A DNA stretch of 64,000 nucleotides from assembly GCF_001983995.1 (NCBI RefSeq), contig NZ_CP019450.1:1054001-1118000 (forward strand). Direction: 5' to 3'. The notes beneath the pieces were generated by a model. It did no database searches and was not told where the DNA came from. It saw only the letters and a program-made list of their open reading frames with translations. Both the position numbers and the translations under genes were made by a program. This document shows, piece by piece, positions 37,016 to 45,397 of the stretch; position 1 is the stretch's first letter; each line of letters opens with the position of its first letter. Source of the stretch: Halioglobus japonicus. Lineage in GTDB: Bacteria > Pseudomonadota > Gammaproteobacteria > Pseudomonadales > Halieaceae.

Positions 37016-39568
37016 TCAGAAGTCACCCAACGCATAGCTGAGAGTGACTGAAACGGTGCGGCCCTCCGACGGTTTAACTACCACAGAGTCAAACAGGTCG
37101 GCCGAAGTATAGTATTCTTCGTCGGTCAGGTTATTGACCTGCAGCAATGCGCTGAAGCGGTCGTATACGTAACCCACGGAGCCCGTCCAGACGGTGTAGT
37201 CGGGGAGCTTAATGGCCTGCAGCGCGTCGGTGTAGGTGTCGTCTACCCAGGTGAAACCCAATGACGCCGTGAGGTCGCCAGAGAACAGTTCCTGGTTCCA
37301 AGAGGCTGCGACGCTGACGATGTTGTCTGGCAGTCCGCCGCGATCAAGTTCGGTGCCTGCGCCGGTGAAGGTATCCCGGTCACCGGAAATACGGCCACCG
37401 TATACCTCCCAGGCTTCCAGCCCATTCTGAGCAGCGAACTCCGCGCCGTTGATGACAACAAAGGTGTTGCCGATTTCAGTGGTGTCGGTGTGGGTTGCTG
37501 TGGCGATTAATGACAGGTTGTCTGTGACGACGCCACGTACCTCCAATTCATAACCTTCTGAGAACACGCTGACGATGGCATTGGTCTGGCCTGCCCGCTC
37601 GACTTTCTCCTGATCATAATAGGTTAGAGCCGCGTAAACCCGATCATCCAGGCCAGAGAACTTCACCCCGATCTCGGTAAGCTCTGAGTCCTGCAGCCAC
37701 AAGCCGGCATCTACCGATGACGGGATAATGCCGCCTAGTTGGTTGGCGCTCAGCGAGGCGGCTTCGGCGTAGGTGATATATGGTACAAAGCCAGATTCGA
37801 AGTTGTACGACAGACTGGCGTTGAAGCTGGTGGAATCGTCGCTGTCAGTCACTTTGCCTAGGTCGGAGAAGGGGTTTTGGAGCAGCGTGACTGCCACTTC
37901 CTCCGACTCGATGTCGAACTCGTCGTAGCGAGCACCGAGCAGGAGGTTCAGGTTGCCATAGCTGATATTTGACAGGAAGAAGAAGCCGAGATTGTCCACC
38001 ACCGAGATCTGACTCTCGTTGTAGTTACGGCCGGGGTCGCCGGATGCGATGCCCGTATTGTTGCCGTTCTCGTCGGTTTCAAACGTGACGCCGACAAACG
38101 GATCTTCCACTGCTGGTGCAATACGGTCATCGGGGGTGGCACCTACCGTCATGTCACGGAAGTCGAATGTTTCGTCGAAGAACGCATGATTCTTTTCCAG
38201 GTCTTCGCGGCGGAAGTTGGCGCCAACGACATTATCGAACGTCAGGTTGCCGGTCTCCCACGTGAAGTTCAGGCTGGAGCGGAATTCGTAGATTTTTGCG
38301 TCCGGATAAAGTGCGGTAAAGCCCCAACTCTGGTACTTGGTATGATCCAGATAGTCGTAGAAGAACTGGTTCTTCCATACCATCTCGTTGTCGAATTCGT
38401 GGGTTACATCGAAGTACGCGGTGATGGCAGTGGTGTCGGCATAGTCTTCTGGATCAATAAAGGTGTCGTCGTGGTCAATGGATCCCACACCGGGATTGGT
38501 CAGTGGTGATACCCAGGGCGTGTCATTGCCGCCAAAGCAAGTGAGTGCGACGCCGTTGTAGGTCGCTTGATTGAATCCCAGGTCGGGCACACAGAACGTG
38601 CCGACACCGGAAAACGAATCGTTAATACCGATGCCGGCAGCGCTGGAGATAAATCCGGATTCATTGGGGCGCAGATCAATGCCGCCATTGACGTTGCGGA
38701 ACGGCGCGGCGCCCGTGATGTAAGTGCCGTCGTCGATCAGTTCCTGTGTCACGCGTGTCCAGCCCGGCACCTGGATGCTATCTGTTTCTTGGTACTGAAC
38801 ACCGAATTCCAACTTGGTAGCGTCGGAAATGTCGATGTCGAAAGCGGCCTGTACCAATTCGCTGCTGGGTTCGTACAGCTCAAAGTAGGATTCGGAGTCT
38901 TCTACCTCCACAAACAGCTGGAAGCCACCTTCGCTGTCACCCAGGGTGAAGGGCATAGCGAACTCGCCGGTAATGATTTGCTGGTCGTAAGACCCAAGCG
39001 TGACGCCGATCGAACCGCCGGGGCCACTGATGTACTTGTTACCCTCTACCTTAGCCGACTTGGGAATATAGTTCAGCTGGCCGCCCACACTGCCCGTCCC
39101 GTAAAGGGGGGATACCGGACCGCGGAGGATTTCCAGTCTTTCAGCGCCCCGCACAATAGTATTGAACGCCCCGGGATTCGCTACCCGACGAAAGCCACGA
39201 AAGTAGTTGTCTGCCGGTTCACCGCGGATATCCATAGCACCCTTAATCCCGAAGAAGGAGCTCGTGAATGCTCCCGGGGTGAGGCGCACCAGGTCATCTA
39301 CGCTGCGCAGTGCAAATTTGGAAATCAGGTCTTCACGTACCTCCGAAACGGAACGCGGTGTATCCACTAGCGACATATTCAGGCCGAAGGCACTGTCAGT
39401 AGGCTGGTCGGGAAGAATGCTGAAGTAGTCGCCTTTGGCGGTGACGACCACTTCTTCGAGTTGTGTCTCTTCCTGGGCTATTGCGCCTCCCGAGAGTGTC
39501 AGTCCTCCCAGCGCCAGCATGACAGCTGAAGCGAGCGGCTTCATGAGTACTTTTTTCTCTGTTGACAT
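37016..39568 (-). CDS. TonB-dependent outer-membrane receptor in the purine island
   Basis: Outer-membrane active transporter, 850 residues. A signal peptide (about residues 1-32, cut after AIAQ) is followed by a TonB box (EEVVVTA), a plug domain (about 50-180) with ERLEILRGPVSPLYGTGSVGGQLNYIPK, and a 22-strand barrel ending in the terminal Phe of ...VSVTLSYALGDF. By family it resembles siderophore receptors. By position, between 8-oxoguanine deaminase and a urate/xanthine permease, and with a RutR-like operator motif before it, it is a candidate importer of purines or nucleobase-containing ligands. No siderophore gene is nearby. The substrate is an inference from context only. Confidence 0.88.
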   Translation of the reverse strand: MSTEKKVLMKPLASAVMLALGGLTLSGGAIAQEETQLEEVVVTAKGDYFSILPDQPTDSAFGLNMSLVDTPRSVSEVREDLISKFALRSVDDLVRLTPGAFTSSFFGIKGAMDIRGEPADNYFRGFRRVANPGAFNTIVRGAERLEILRGPVSPLYGTGSVGGQLNYIPKSAKVEGNKYISGPGGSIGVTLGSYDQQIITGEFAMPFTLGDSEGGFQLFVEVEDSESYFELYEPSSELVQAAFDIDISDATKLEFGVQYQETDSIQVPGWTRVTQELIDDGTYITGAAPFRNVNGGIDLRPNESGFISSAAGIGINDSFSGVGTFCVPDLGFNQATYNGVALTCFGGNDTPWVSPLTNPGVGSIDHDDTFIDPEDYADTTAITAYFDVTHEFDNEMVWKNQFFYDYLDHTKYQSWGFTALYPDAKIYEFRSSLNFTWETGNLTFDNVVGANFRREDLEKNHAFFDETFDFRDMTVGATPDDRIAPAVEDPFVGVTFETDENGNNTGIASGDPGRNYNESQISVVDNLGFFFLSNISYGNLNLLLGARYDEFDIESEEVAVTLLQNPFSDLGKVTDSDDSTSFNASLSYNFESGFVPYITYAEAASLSANQLGGIIPSSVDAGLWLQDSELTEIGVKFSGLDDRVYAALTYYDQEKVERAGQTNAIVSVFSEGYELEVRGVVTDNLSLIATATHTDTTEIGNTFVVINGAEFAAQNGLEAWEVYGGRISGDRDTFTGAGTELDRGGLPDNIVSVAASWNQELFSGDLTASLGFTWVDDTYTDALQAIKLPDYTVWTGSVGYVYDRFSALLQVNNLTDEEYYTSADLFDSVVVKPSEGRTVSVTLSYALGDF

Positions 39569-39664
39569 AGGGGTCCCCTTGCAATGTTTAACGCTTAAAT
39601 GAGCAGTGTGTTAAATCGGTGCTGATCTATCGCTGGGGAGTAAAGCAATGTCCGTGCCACTTTT

Positions 39665-39680
39665 TTGACGAAGCTGTCAG
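39665..39680. promoter_or_regulatory. RutR-like operator motif 4 (receptor side)
   Basis: TTGACGAAGCTGTCAG, 16 bp, starting with the TTGAC half-site of the E. coli RutR box and ending with GTCAG. It lies about 97 bp upstream of the receptor start codon, a suitable position for controlling that promoter. Confidence 0.5.
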
Positions 39681-39832
39681 GAAAATAATTTGCCGCTTAA
39701 ATCTCGAGAGTAACTACTGTAATTATGCATCGTTCGGCCATGCGTGGCATGGATCTAGGGCGATGCTAGCGGGATCGTGATCCGGAGGTGTGATTGATTT
39801 TGGTGCGCTCACGCACTTTAATAGTGCATTTC

Positions 39833-39848
39833 TTGACGATATAGTCAG
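39833..39848. promoter_or_regulatory. RutR-like operator motif 5 (permease side)
   Basis: TTGACGATATAGTCAG, 16 bp, sharing TTGACGA with motif 4 and GTCAG with all 16-bp copies. It lies 94 bp before the ATG at 39943 and 136 bp before that at 39985. It is near the presumed promoter of the permease-regulator pair, so the regulator may control itself. Confidence 0.5.
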
Positions 39849-39984
39849 GTTTGGTGTGCCTATGATCGCGGGACGTCAGGCGTGGAGCGGCATACGCGGT
39901 TCTGGCATATATCCTGCGTTGTGTTCAGGCTAACACCGGGCAATGAACCCCGATACACTCAGAATAATCAGGAATGCGCTACCC

Positions 39985-41343
39985 ATGACAGCTCCACTCT
40001 CCTCGGAACTCATTTATCGCCTGGACGACAAACCGCCGGTGCCGGAGGCGAGCTTTGCCGCGTTGCAGCATTTATTGGCCTCGTTCGTGGGCGTTGTGAC
40101 TCCCACCCTGATTATCGGCAATATTCTCGGGCTGCAGGAGGAAGTGCCTTACCTTATCAGCATGGCGTTGCTGGCCTCGGGCATCGGCACGTTTATTCAG
40201 GCCTATCGACCGCTGGGAATCGGCGCAGGTATGTTGTGTATTCAAGGCACCAGTTTCGCTTTTCTAGGGGCGATTCTGAGTGCGGGCTTCATGGTGAAGG
40301 ACCGGGGTGGTAGTAGCGCTGATATTCTGGCGCTGATTACCGGCATGTGTTTTGTGGGCGCATTTATCCAGATTGGCCTGAGCCAGATCATCCCCTACCT
40401 GAGGCGTATAGTAACGCCACTGGTGACCGGTATTGTTATTACGAGTATTGGTATCAGCCTTATCAAGGTGGGAATGACCGATCTTGCCGGTGGCGCCAAT
40501 GCTGAGGACTTTGGCGCACCGATCAACCTTGGCCTGGGCTTCTTCGTGATTATCGTTATTGTTGCACTCAACGCCTCCAGTAATAACTGGGTGCGATTAT
40601 CGTCGGTTATTCTGGGGTTACTGGCCGGCCTGGTCGCAGCGCTGGTACTGGGTGAACTGGCCCTGCAAGATCTGGGCATGTCAGCCGAAATCGCCGTGCC
40701 ACAGCCGTTCAAATATGGCTTCAGTTTTGAGCTGGCAGCATTTATTCCGCTGGCGGTGATTTACATTATTAGCTCAGTGGAGACCACCGGCGACCTGACG
40801 GCCAACTGCGTTATCTCGAACCAGCCTATTGAGGGTGAAGGGTATATCCGCAGAATTCGCAACGGGGTTCTGGGCGATGGTGTGAACTCGATGATTGCTG
40901 CGGTGCTGAATAGCTTTCCCAATACCACGTTCAGTCAGAATACCGGTGTCATCCAGCTCACCGGCATCGCCAGCCGTTATGTGGGCATGTATGTCGCGGG
41001 GATTCTGGTGGTATTGGGCTTGTTTCAAGGAGTAGGCGATTTCCTGTTAAGTATTCCCAAACCGGTGCTCGGTGGAGCAACGCTGGTGATGTTCGGTACC
41101 GTGGCTGTTGCCGGTATTAAAATCTTGGCCACCGAAGAGCTGGATAGGCGCAAGGTGATTATTATTGCGGTGTCGTTTGGCCTGGGGCTGGGTCTTGCGC
41201 TGGTGCCTGAGGTATTTGCCCAGACACCACTCCTGTTTCAGAATATTTTCAGTTCCGCGGCGGCCACTGCGGGCCTGACAGCAATTACACTTAGCTTGAT
41301 CATTCCAGAAAATGTCGGCGCAGTTATTGAGGTAGAAGTATGA
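39985..41343 (+). CDS. Urate/xanthine permease, NCS2 family (XanQ/UacT-like)
   Basis: Proton-coupled inner-membrane permease for oxidised purines, 452 residues from the ATG at 39985 (AGGA 10 bp upstream); an ATG at 39943 is the alternative start. It follows E. coli XanQ closely: YLRRIVTPLVTGIVITSIGISLIKVGMTDLAGG, VPQPFKYGFSFELAAFIPLAVIYIISSVETTGDLTA with the substrate Glu, and NTTFSQNTGVIQLTGIASRYVG with the second essential polar motif. Members of this subgroup carry xanthine and/or urate. Its stop overlaps the regulator start (ATGA). Confidence 0.93.
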   Translation: MTAPLSSELIYRLDDKPPVPEASFAALQHLLASFVGVVTPTLIIGNILGLQEEVPYLISMALLASGIGTFIQAYRPLGIGAGMLCIQGTSFAFLGAILSAGFMVKDRGGSSADILALITGMCFVGAFIQIGLSQIIPYLRRIVTPLVTGIVITSIGISLIKVGMTDLAGGANAEDFGAPINLGLGFFVIIVIVALNASSNNWVRLSSVILGLLAGLVAALVLGELALQDLGMSAEIAVPQPFKYGFSFELAAFIPLAVIYIISSVETTGDLTANCVISNQPIEGEGYIRRIRNGVLGDGVNSMIAAVLNSFPNTTFSQNTGVIQLTGIASRYVGMYVAGILVVLGLFQGVGDFLLSIPKPVLGGATLVMFGTVAVAGIKILATEELDRRKVIIIAVSFGLGLGLALVPEVFAQTPLLFQNIFSSAAATAGLTAITLSLIIPENVGAVIEVEV

Positions 41344-42014
41344 AAAAGTCTCCGGCGGAGATGGTGTTGGAGCTGCCGTCTCACGAAGGGCGGAAATCCA
41401 CCGGCCGAATCAGACGTAAGAATGAAGAGTTGATTGTCAATGCCGCCAAGGAGGAGTTCGCGCTTAAAGGATATGATGGCGCGACAATTGATTCCATCGC
41501 AAAGCGCGCAGGCCTGCCGCGCCCGAATATTCACTATTACTTTGACAGCAAGCTGGCGCTATACGGTGACATACTCAGTGGCATTGTGGATTTATGGGAC
41601 GATGCACTGAACGATCTTGAACCAACCGATGAGCCGGCCGCGGCGCTGACAGAGTATATACAACGCAAATTGATGTTTTCACGACGCTATCCCTTGGACT
41701 CACGCATTTTTGCCAAGGAGATACTGTCCGGTGCGCCTCGTCTGGAGACTTACTTTGAGCGCGGCTACAGGCCCTGGTTTGAGCGCAAGGTGAAGGTGTT
41801 CCAGGAGTGGGCCGAGCAGGGCAAGATGGACTCCATAGACCCCGCTCACCTGATGTTTCTGATCTGGAGCTCAACCCAGCATTACGCTGATTTCGAGGCA
41901 CAGATTGGCGCCGCGCTGGGAGTTAAATCGTTGGGTGACTGGGAGTTTGATGCCGCGGCGCAGACTCTTGTCAGTGTCATCCTCAAAGGGGTAGGTATTC
42001 ATCCGACTGACTAA
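41340..42014 (+). CDS. TetR-family regulator, RutR-like
   Basis: Repressor of 224 residues with an N-terminal helix-turn-helix (EFALKGYDGATIDSIAKRAGLPRPNIHYYFDSKLALYGDIL) and a C-terminal ligand domain containing DPAHLMFLIWSSTQHYADFEAQI, a segment near-identical in pattern to E. coli RutR (DPQHLIFMIWASTQHYADF). RutR senses uracil and thymine and also governs purine and nitrogen genes. Cotranscribed by 4-bp overlap with the urate/xanthine permease, it is the likely controller of the motifs at 33996-34134 and 39665-39848. Whether its ligand is a pyrimidine or a purine is open. It has a longer basic N-terminal arm than RutR. Confidence 0.9.
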   Translation: MKKSPAEMVLELPSHEGRKSTGRIRRKNEELIVNAAKEEFALKGYDGATIDSIAKRAGLPRPNIHYYFDSKLALYGDILSGIVDLWDDALNDLEPTDEPAAALTEYIQRKLMFSRRYPLDSRIFAKEILSGAPRLETYFERGYRPWFERKVKVFQEWAEQGKMDSIDPAHLMFLIWSSTQHYADFEAQIGAALGVKSLGDWEFDAAAQTLVSVILKGVGIHPTD

Positions 42015-42116
42015 CTCGGTTGGCAGCTTCAACGCCTTGTTCAGGCCGTCCCTGCCGATGTCGCCTGTGATTTCATTTTAGTCAGCGTTTCTGGGAAAAA
42101 ACCCGGGGTATTAATA

Positions 42117-43010
42117 GTGGAAATTCCGCTCATCGATTTTTCATCTGGGAGCGACGAGGAACTAGCCGCACAGTTGGCGTATGCCATGGGGGAAGTGGGG
42201 TTCATGACGGTCACTAACATTGGCATACCCACTGAAATCATTGATGCGATCTTTCGGGTCAGCAGCCAGTTCTTTGAGCGCGATACAGATTACAAACATC
42301 AATATCTATATCGCAATGTCAGCGAAAATTTTGGCTATCAGGGCGTGGGCATGGAGAGCCTGGAGCCAGGTAAGCCAGGGGACCTGAAGGAAACCTTTAC
42401 TCTGCGTCTCGCGCCTGGCAGTGACCTGGGGGAAGATCGTTGGCCCTCTGAAGCGTTCCGTAGCACAGCGCAGAACTTCTATAATGAGTGCCTGGGCGCC
42501 GCCACTCGGATTATGCGGCTCATGGCCCGGGTCTTTGAACTGCCTGAAGACTTTTTCAGTGCCACGGTGGGAGGGGAGAACGTCGCATTGCGACTGCTGT
42601 TCTATCCCAGGGAACAGCAGGTGGCCGATGGGGGTGAGCAACTCGGTGCCGGGGCTCACACGGACTACGGCATTCTCACTCTATTATTCCAAAGCGGTGT
42701 CGGTGGGCTGGAAGTGCGAGACGGGAATGGGCAGTGGATTCCGGTGCCAAGCATTCCCGGGTCGGTGGTGATCAATACCGGTGACTTGATGCATCGTTGG
42801 ACCAATGGCCATTTTCGTTCTACCGAGCACCGCGTAAAGCCCATGACCAGCACCCAGGACCGCTATTCGGTGGCGTTCTTTGTCGATCCTGATTCCCAGA
42901 CGTTGATTGAAGTGCTGCCCCAGTGTGTTGATGAGTCGGAAGGCGTTACCTATCCGCCCATTACGGCGGGCGAACATATTCGCCAGAAGTTGCAGCGCAG
43001 TCACAACTGA
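42117..43010 (+). CDS. Fe(II)/2-oxoglutarate oxygenase, isopenicillin-N-synthase family
   Basis: Non-haem iron dioxygenase of 297 residues starting at a GTG. An N-terminal DIOX domain (PLIDFSSGSDEELAAQLAYAMGEVGFMTVTN) leads to the 2OG-Fe(II) core. Iron ligands are the HTD of GAGAHTDYGILTLLFQ and the His of FRSTEHRV, and the 2-oxoglutarate-binding Arg-x-Ser is in DRYSVAFF. It follows the RutR-like regulator by 102 bp on the same strand at the edge of the purine island, so may hydroxylate a purine, pyrimidine or related base. This is unproven, and the family is broad. It differs from the TauD-type xanthine dioxygenase of fungi. Confidence 0.88.
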   Translation: MEIPLIDFSSGSDEELAAQLAYAMGEVGFMTVTNIGIPTEIIDAIFRVSSQFFERDTDYKHQYLYRNVSENFGYQGVGMESLEPGKPGDLKETFTLRLAPGSDLGEDRWPSEAFRSTAQNFYNECLGAATRIMRLMARVFELPEDFFSATVGGENVALRLLFYPREQQVADGGEQLGAGAHTDYGILTLLFQSGVGGLEVRDGNGQWIPVPSIPGSVVINTGDLMHRWTNGHFRSTEHRVKPMTSTQDRYSVAFFVDPDSQTLIEVLPQCVDESEGVTYPPITAGEHIRQKLQRSHN

Positions 43011-43102
43011 CTCAGCTGAGCTTCGAGCGTACTTTACAAGTTTTTACAGACTGGCGGCCGGCAGATGTTACGCTGACTGAATACATGAGTCGGAGCGATG
43101 AG

Positions 43103-43459
43103 ATGAACAAGTGCCTGGCGTTGATGGTTGTGGCAGGACTGACGGCCTGTACCACGACCGATGATATTATTGTCGACCGCAAGGGTGTGGACCCGGCAAA
43201 GTACCAGCAGGATCTGGCCGAGTGCCAGGGCTATTCATCCGAAGTGAAAACGGGCGAGAAGACGGCCCGCGGCGCCGCCTCGGGTGCGGTCGTGGGTGGC
43301 CTGATCGGTGCTGCTGTGGGAAACAGTCGCGATGCCCAGCGCGGCGCCGGTGCAGGCGCCGTCAGTGGCGCGGCTCGCGGTGCCAGCGAGGGCTCCCGCG
43401 AGGAAGTGCAGGTGGTTAAGCAATGCCTGCGGGGCCGGGGTTATAAAGTCCTCAACTAG
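43103..43459 (+). CDS. Glycine-zipper lipoprotein
   Basis: Small envelope lipoprotein of 118 residues from the ATG at 43103 (GGAG 7 bp upstream); a start at 43085 lacks a ribosome site. The signal peptide ends in a lipobox, GLTAC. A Gly/Ala-rich glycine-zipper hairpin (RGAASGAVVGGLIGAAVGNSRDAQRGAGAGAVSGAARGASEGS) follows, then a short C-terminal part with two Cys. Such proteins sit in the outer membrane or bridge envelope layers; the role here is unknown. The convergent asmA-like gene stops 2 bp away. Confidence 0.87.
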   Translation: MNKCLALMVVAGLTACTTTDDIIVDRKGVDPAKYQQDLAECQGYSSEVKTGEKTARGAASGAVVGGLIGAAVGNSRDAQRGAGAGAVSGAARGASEGSREEVQVVKQCLRGRGYKVLN

Positions 43460-43461
43460 GC

Positions 43462-45327
43462 CTAGTTACCCAATAGCCCTTTCAATAGTTTGCCGGCGTC
43501 CTCGCCAAAGCGGTCTTCCACCTCTTTGGCGGCTTTGCGTTTGAGTTCGTTCTCGGCGAGGTCTGCGATGATTTCGCCGGTGTCTACGGAACACCAGTTG
43601 CCGGGCTCACCGGTGATATCACCGGCGCAGTTGACCGGCCATTTCACAGAGGTAATTCGTTCATTCACCCGACAGGCCGGGTCGATTTTCTCCAGGCCCG
43701 GTTTGACCCGCGCCTTGAAGGTTGCGTCGAAACTCATGGTTTCCAGGGCGAAGTAGCCGGTGCCGTTCAGGGAAATTTCACTGAGCTCGGCCTTGAGTGG
43801 TTTAAGATTGGCCTGGCCCTTGGCCATTTGAATCTTGATCGACAATGTATCGACCGGGGTGTCTGTCGGGAAGGTGGCGGTGAGGCTCTCCTGATTCACC
43901 AGGGCAATGGCGTCGCACATCATTTGTTCCACGCTCATATCCTTGAGTACTGTGTCCGACGCGGTGAGGTTAATGGGGCCCTTGAGGGTGTTGGTAACGG
44001 CAGAGCTGACATTGCCCTGACCGTTAAGCTTCCAGTTCAGGTCGACCTTGCCGGTGGCAATCGGTTGGGATTCCACCGATTCAAGCACCTGGGCAATATC
44101 GATTTGGGTGAGCTTGCCTTCGGTGTTCACTCGGGCCACCGGGTTCTTGGCATTGAGGCTGGCTTTCATGTCCAGTTTGCCACCGTGAACCTCACCGGTA
44201 ACGGAGGACAGGTAGGCCATGCCTTTCATGACACGCAACTTGGCTTTGAGATTGGTCACCACGTGAGGGTCCCACTCCACCCGGTCGATGGTGAGGGCGG
44301 CTCGGGTATCCATGGCGCGAATGGCTTCAACCGGTATCGCCGTATCGCCGGGCTCGTCGGTGCTGGTCTGTTCTGCCGCAGCGGCATCGGTGCCGGCTAG
44401 CGCCAGCAACGCCGGGGTGAATTCATTCAAACTCAGTTTGGCGTCAATCTGCGGGCTTTCAAAGCTTGCGTAGCGCACCTTGCCGTTGGCACGGGTGTCA
44501 GCAATGCTCATATCGAGCGTGAGGTCGGCGATCTCGTTGTTGATCTCAACGCTGCCCGATGTAGTCAGTTCGACGGTCTCCGCCAGCGCGCCTTCCACGG
44601 AAATGGCCATATCTGTCAGGGTGGCGATCTGGGTGGTCTGGTCGACGGCGATATCGCCTTTCGCGGTGACGGTCATGGGGGTGTCGCCCGGCATGCGCAG
44701 TGTGGCCGATAGCGGGATGGGGCGGTTGTCGAGGTTCAGGTCGGTGGCGCGCAGTTCGACGATTTCCAGCACGCTGGTTTCACCGCCAGCCTCTGTTGTT
44801 TCCAAGCGGGAGTCCGTCACCACCAGACTGGCAACATTGAGTGCCAGGGGCACGGCAATAGTTGACTGGGTGCTGGCTACCTGACCGGCTTCTTCTTTGG
44901 CGCGCGTGCGCTTGGCATAATACTCTTCCAGCTCCTCGCGGCTGTACTTGCTGGTGTCGACGGGTGCCGGAGCCGGGGCGCTCACTGTCTTGACGACCAC
45001 ACCATCCAGATACACCGTATCTACGACCACCTCATTGGCCAGCAGTGGCACGAACTGCACACCGATTTCCAGTTCTCGCGCCGCCAGGCTGGTCTCCTCT
45101 TCGCCGGGCATGTCGAGGGCGACTTGTCCCAACTTCACGCCGAGGGTGGGAAAGATGCTGAGATCCACCTCGCCGCCCACGCTGAGCCTGGCGCCGGTTT
45201 GTTCCTCGATCTTCTGTGAGGCAATGCTGAGCACCTGGTCCTTGTCGAGAATGATCGGGATCAGAATGGCCGCGGCCAATATCAGTATGAGAGGAATAGC
45301 GATCAGGAATAACAGTACACGTGACAT
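43462..45327 (-). CDS. AsmA family protein
   Basis: Inner-membrane-anchored periplasmic protein of 621 residues. One N-terminal helix (VLLFLIAIPLILILAAAILIPIIL) precedes the AsmA-type domain (LSIASQKIEEQTGARLSVGGEVDLSIFPTLGVKLGQVALD) and a long beta-rich groove typical of AsmA/TamB-like lipid-transfer proteins (KLTQIDIAQVLES...IATGKVDLNWKLNGQG). The family is implicated in phospholipid movement to the outer membrane. An acidic, Lys-rich linker lies around residues 125-150. The N terminus faces avtA with 70 bp between. Confidence 0.9.
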   Translation of the reverse strand: MSRVLLFLIAIPLILILAAAILIPIILDKDQVLSIASQKIEEQTGARLSVGGEVDLSIFPTLGVKLGQVALDMPGEEETSLAARELEIGVQFVPLLANEVVVDTVYLDGVVVKTVSAPAPAPVDTSKYSREELEEYYAKRTRAKEEAGQVASTQSTIAVPLALNVASLVVTDSRLETTEAGGETSVLEIVELRATDLNLDNRPIPLSATLRMPGDTPMTVTAKGDIAVDQTTQIATLTDMAISVEGALAETVELTTSGSVEINNEIADLTLDMSIADTRANGKVRYASFESPQIDAKLSLNEFTPALLALAGTDAAAAEQTSTDEPGDTAIPVEAIRAMDTRAALTIDRVEWDPHVVTNLKAKLRVMKGMAYLSSVTGEVHGGKLDMKASLNAKNPVARVNTEGKLTQIDIAQVLESVESQPIATGKVDLNWKLNGQGNVSSAVTNTLKGPINLTASDTVLKDMSVEQMMCDAIALVNQESLTATFPTDTPVDTLSIKIQMAKGQANLKPLKAELSEISLNGTGYFALETMSFDATFKARVKPGLEKIDPACRVNERITSVKWPVNCAGDITGEPGNWCSVDTGEIIADLAENELKRKAAKEVEDRFGEDAGKLLKGLLGN

Positions 45328-45397
45328 TGAGGAGCCTCAGGAAAGGTTGTTACAGCTTGGACCCAGAATAATAGAACAGGTTCGGCGGCGCTGCGTA

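Larger units (their letters stand above)
39569..39984. promoter_or_regulatory. Divergent regulatory region between receptor and permease genes
   Basis: About 400 bp with no credible coding frame, holding promoters for the receptor (minus) and the permease-regulator unit (plus). It is richer in A/T than the genes around it. Two RutR-like motifs are 168 bp apart (39665 and 39833), one towards each gene. The receptor has an AAGGGG ribosome site 8 bp before its ATG. I could not fix -35/-10 elements with confidence. Confidence 0.6.

Noticed and set aside
43454..43467. AACTAGGCCTAGTT perfect palindrome at two convergent stop codons
   Set aside because: It is explained by both genes ending in TAG two bases apart; too short and without a T-run for a terminator.
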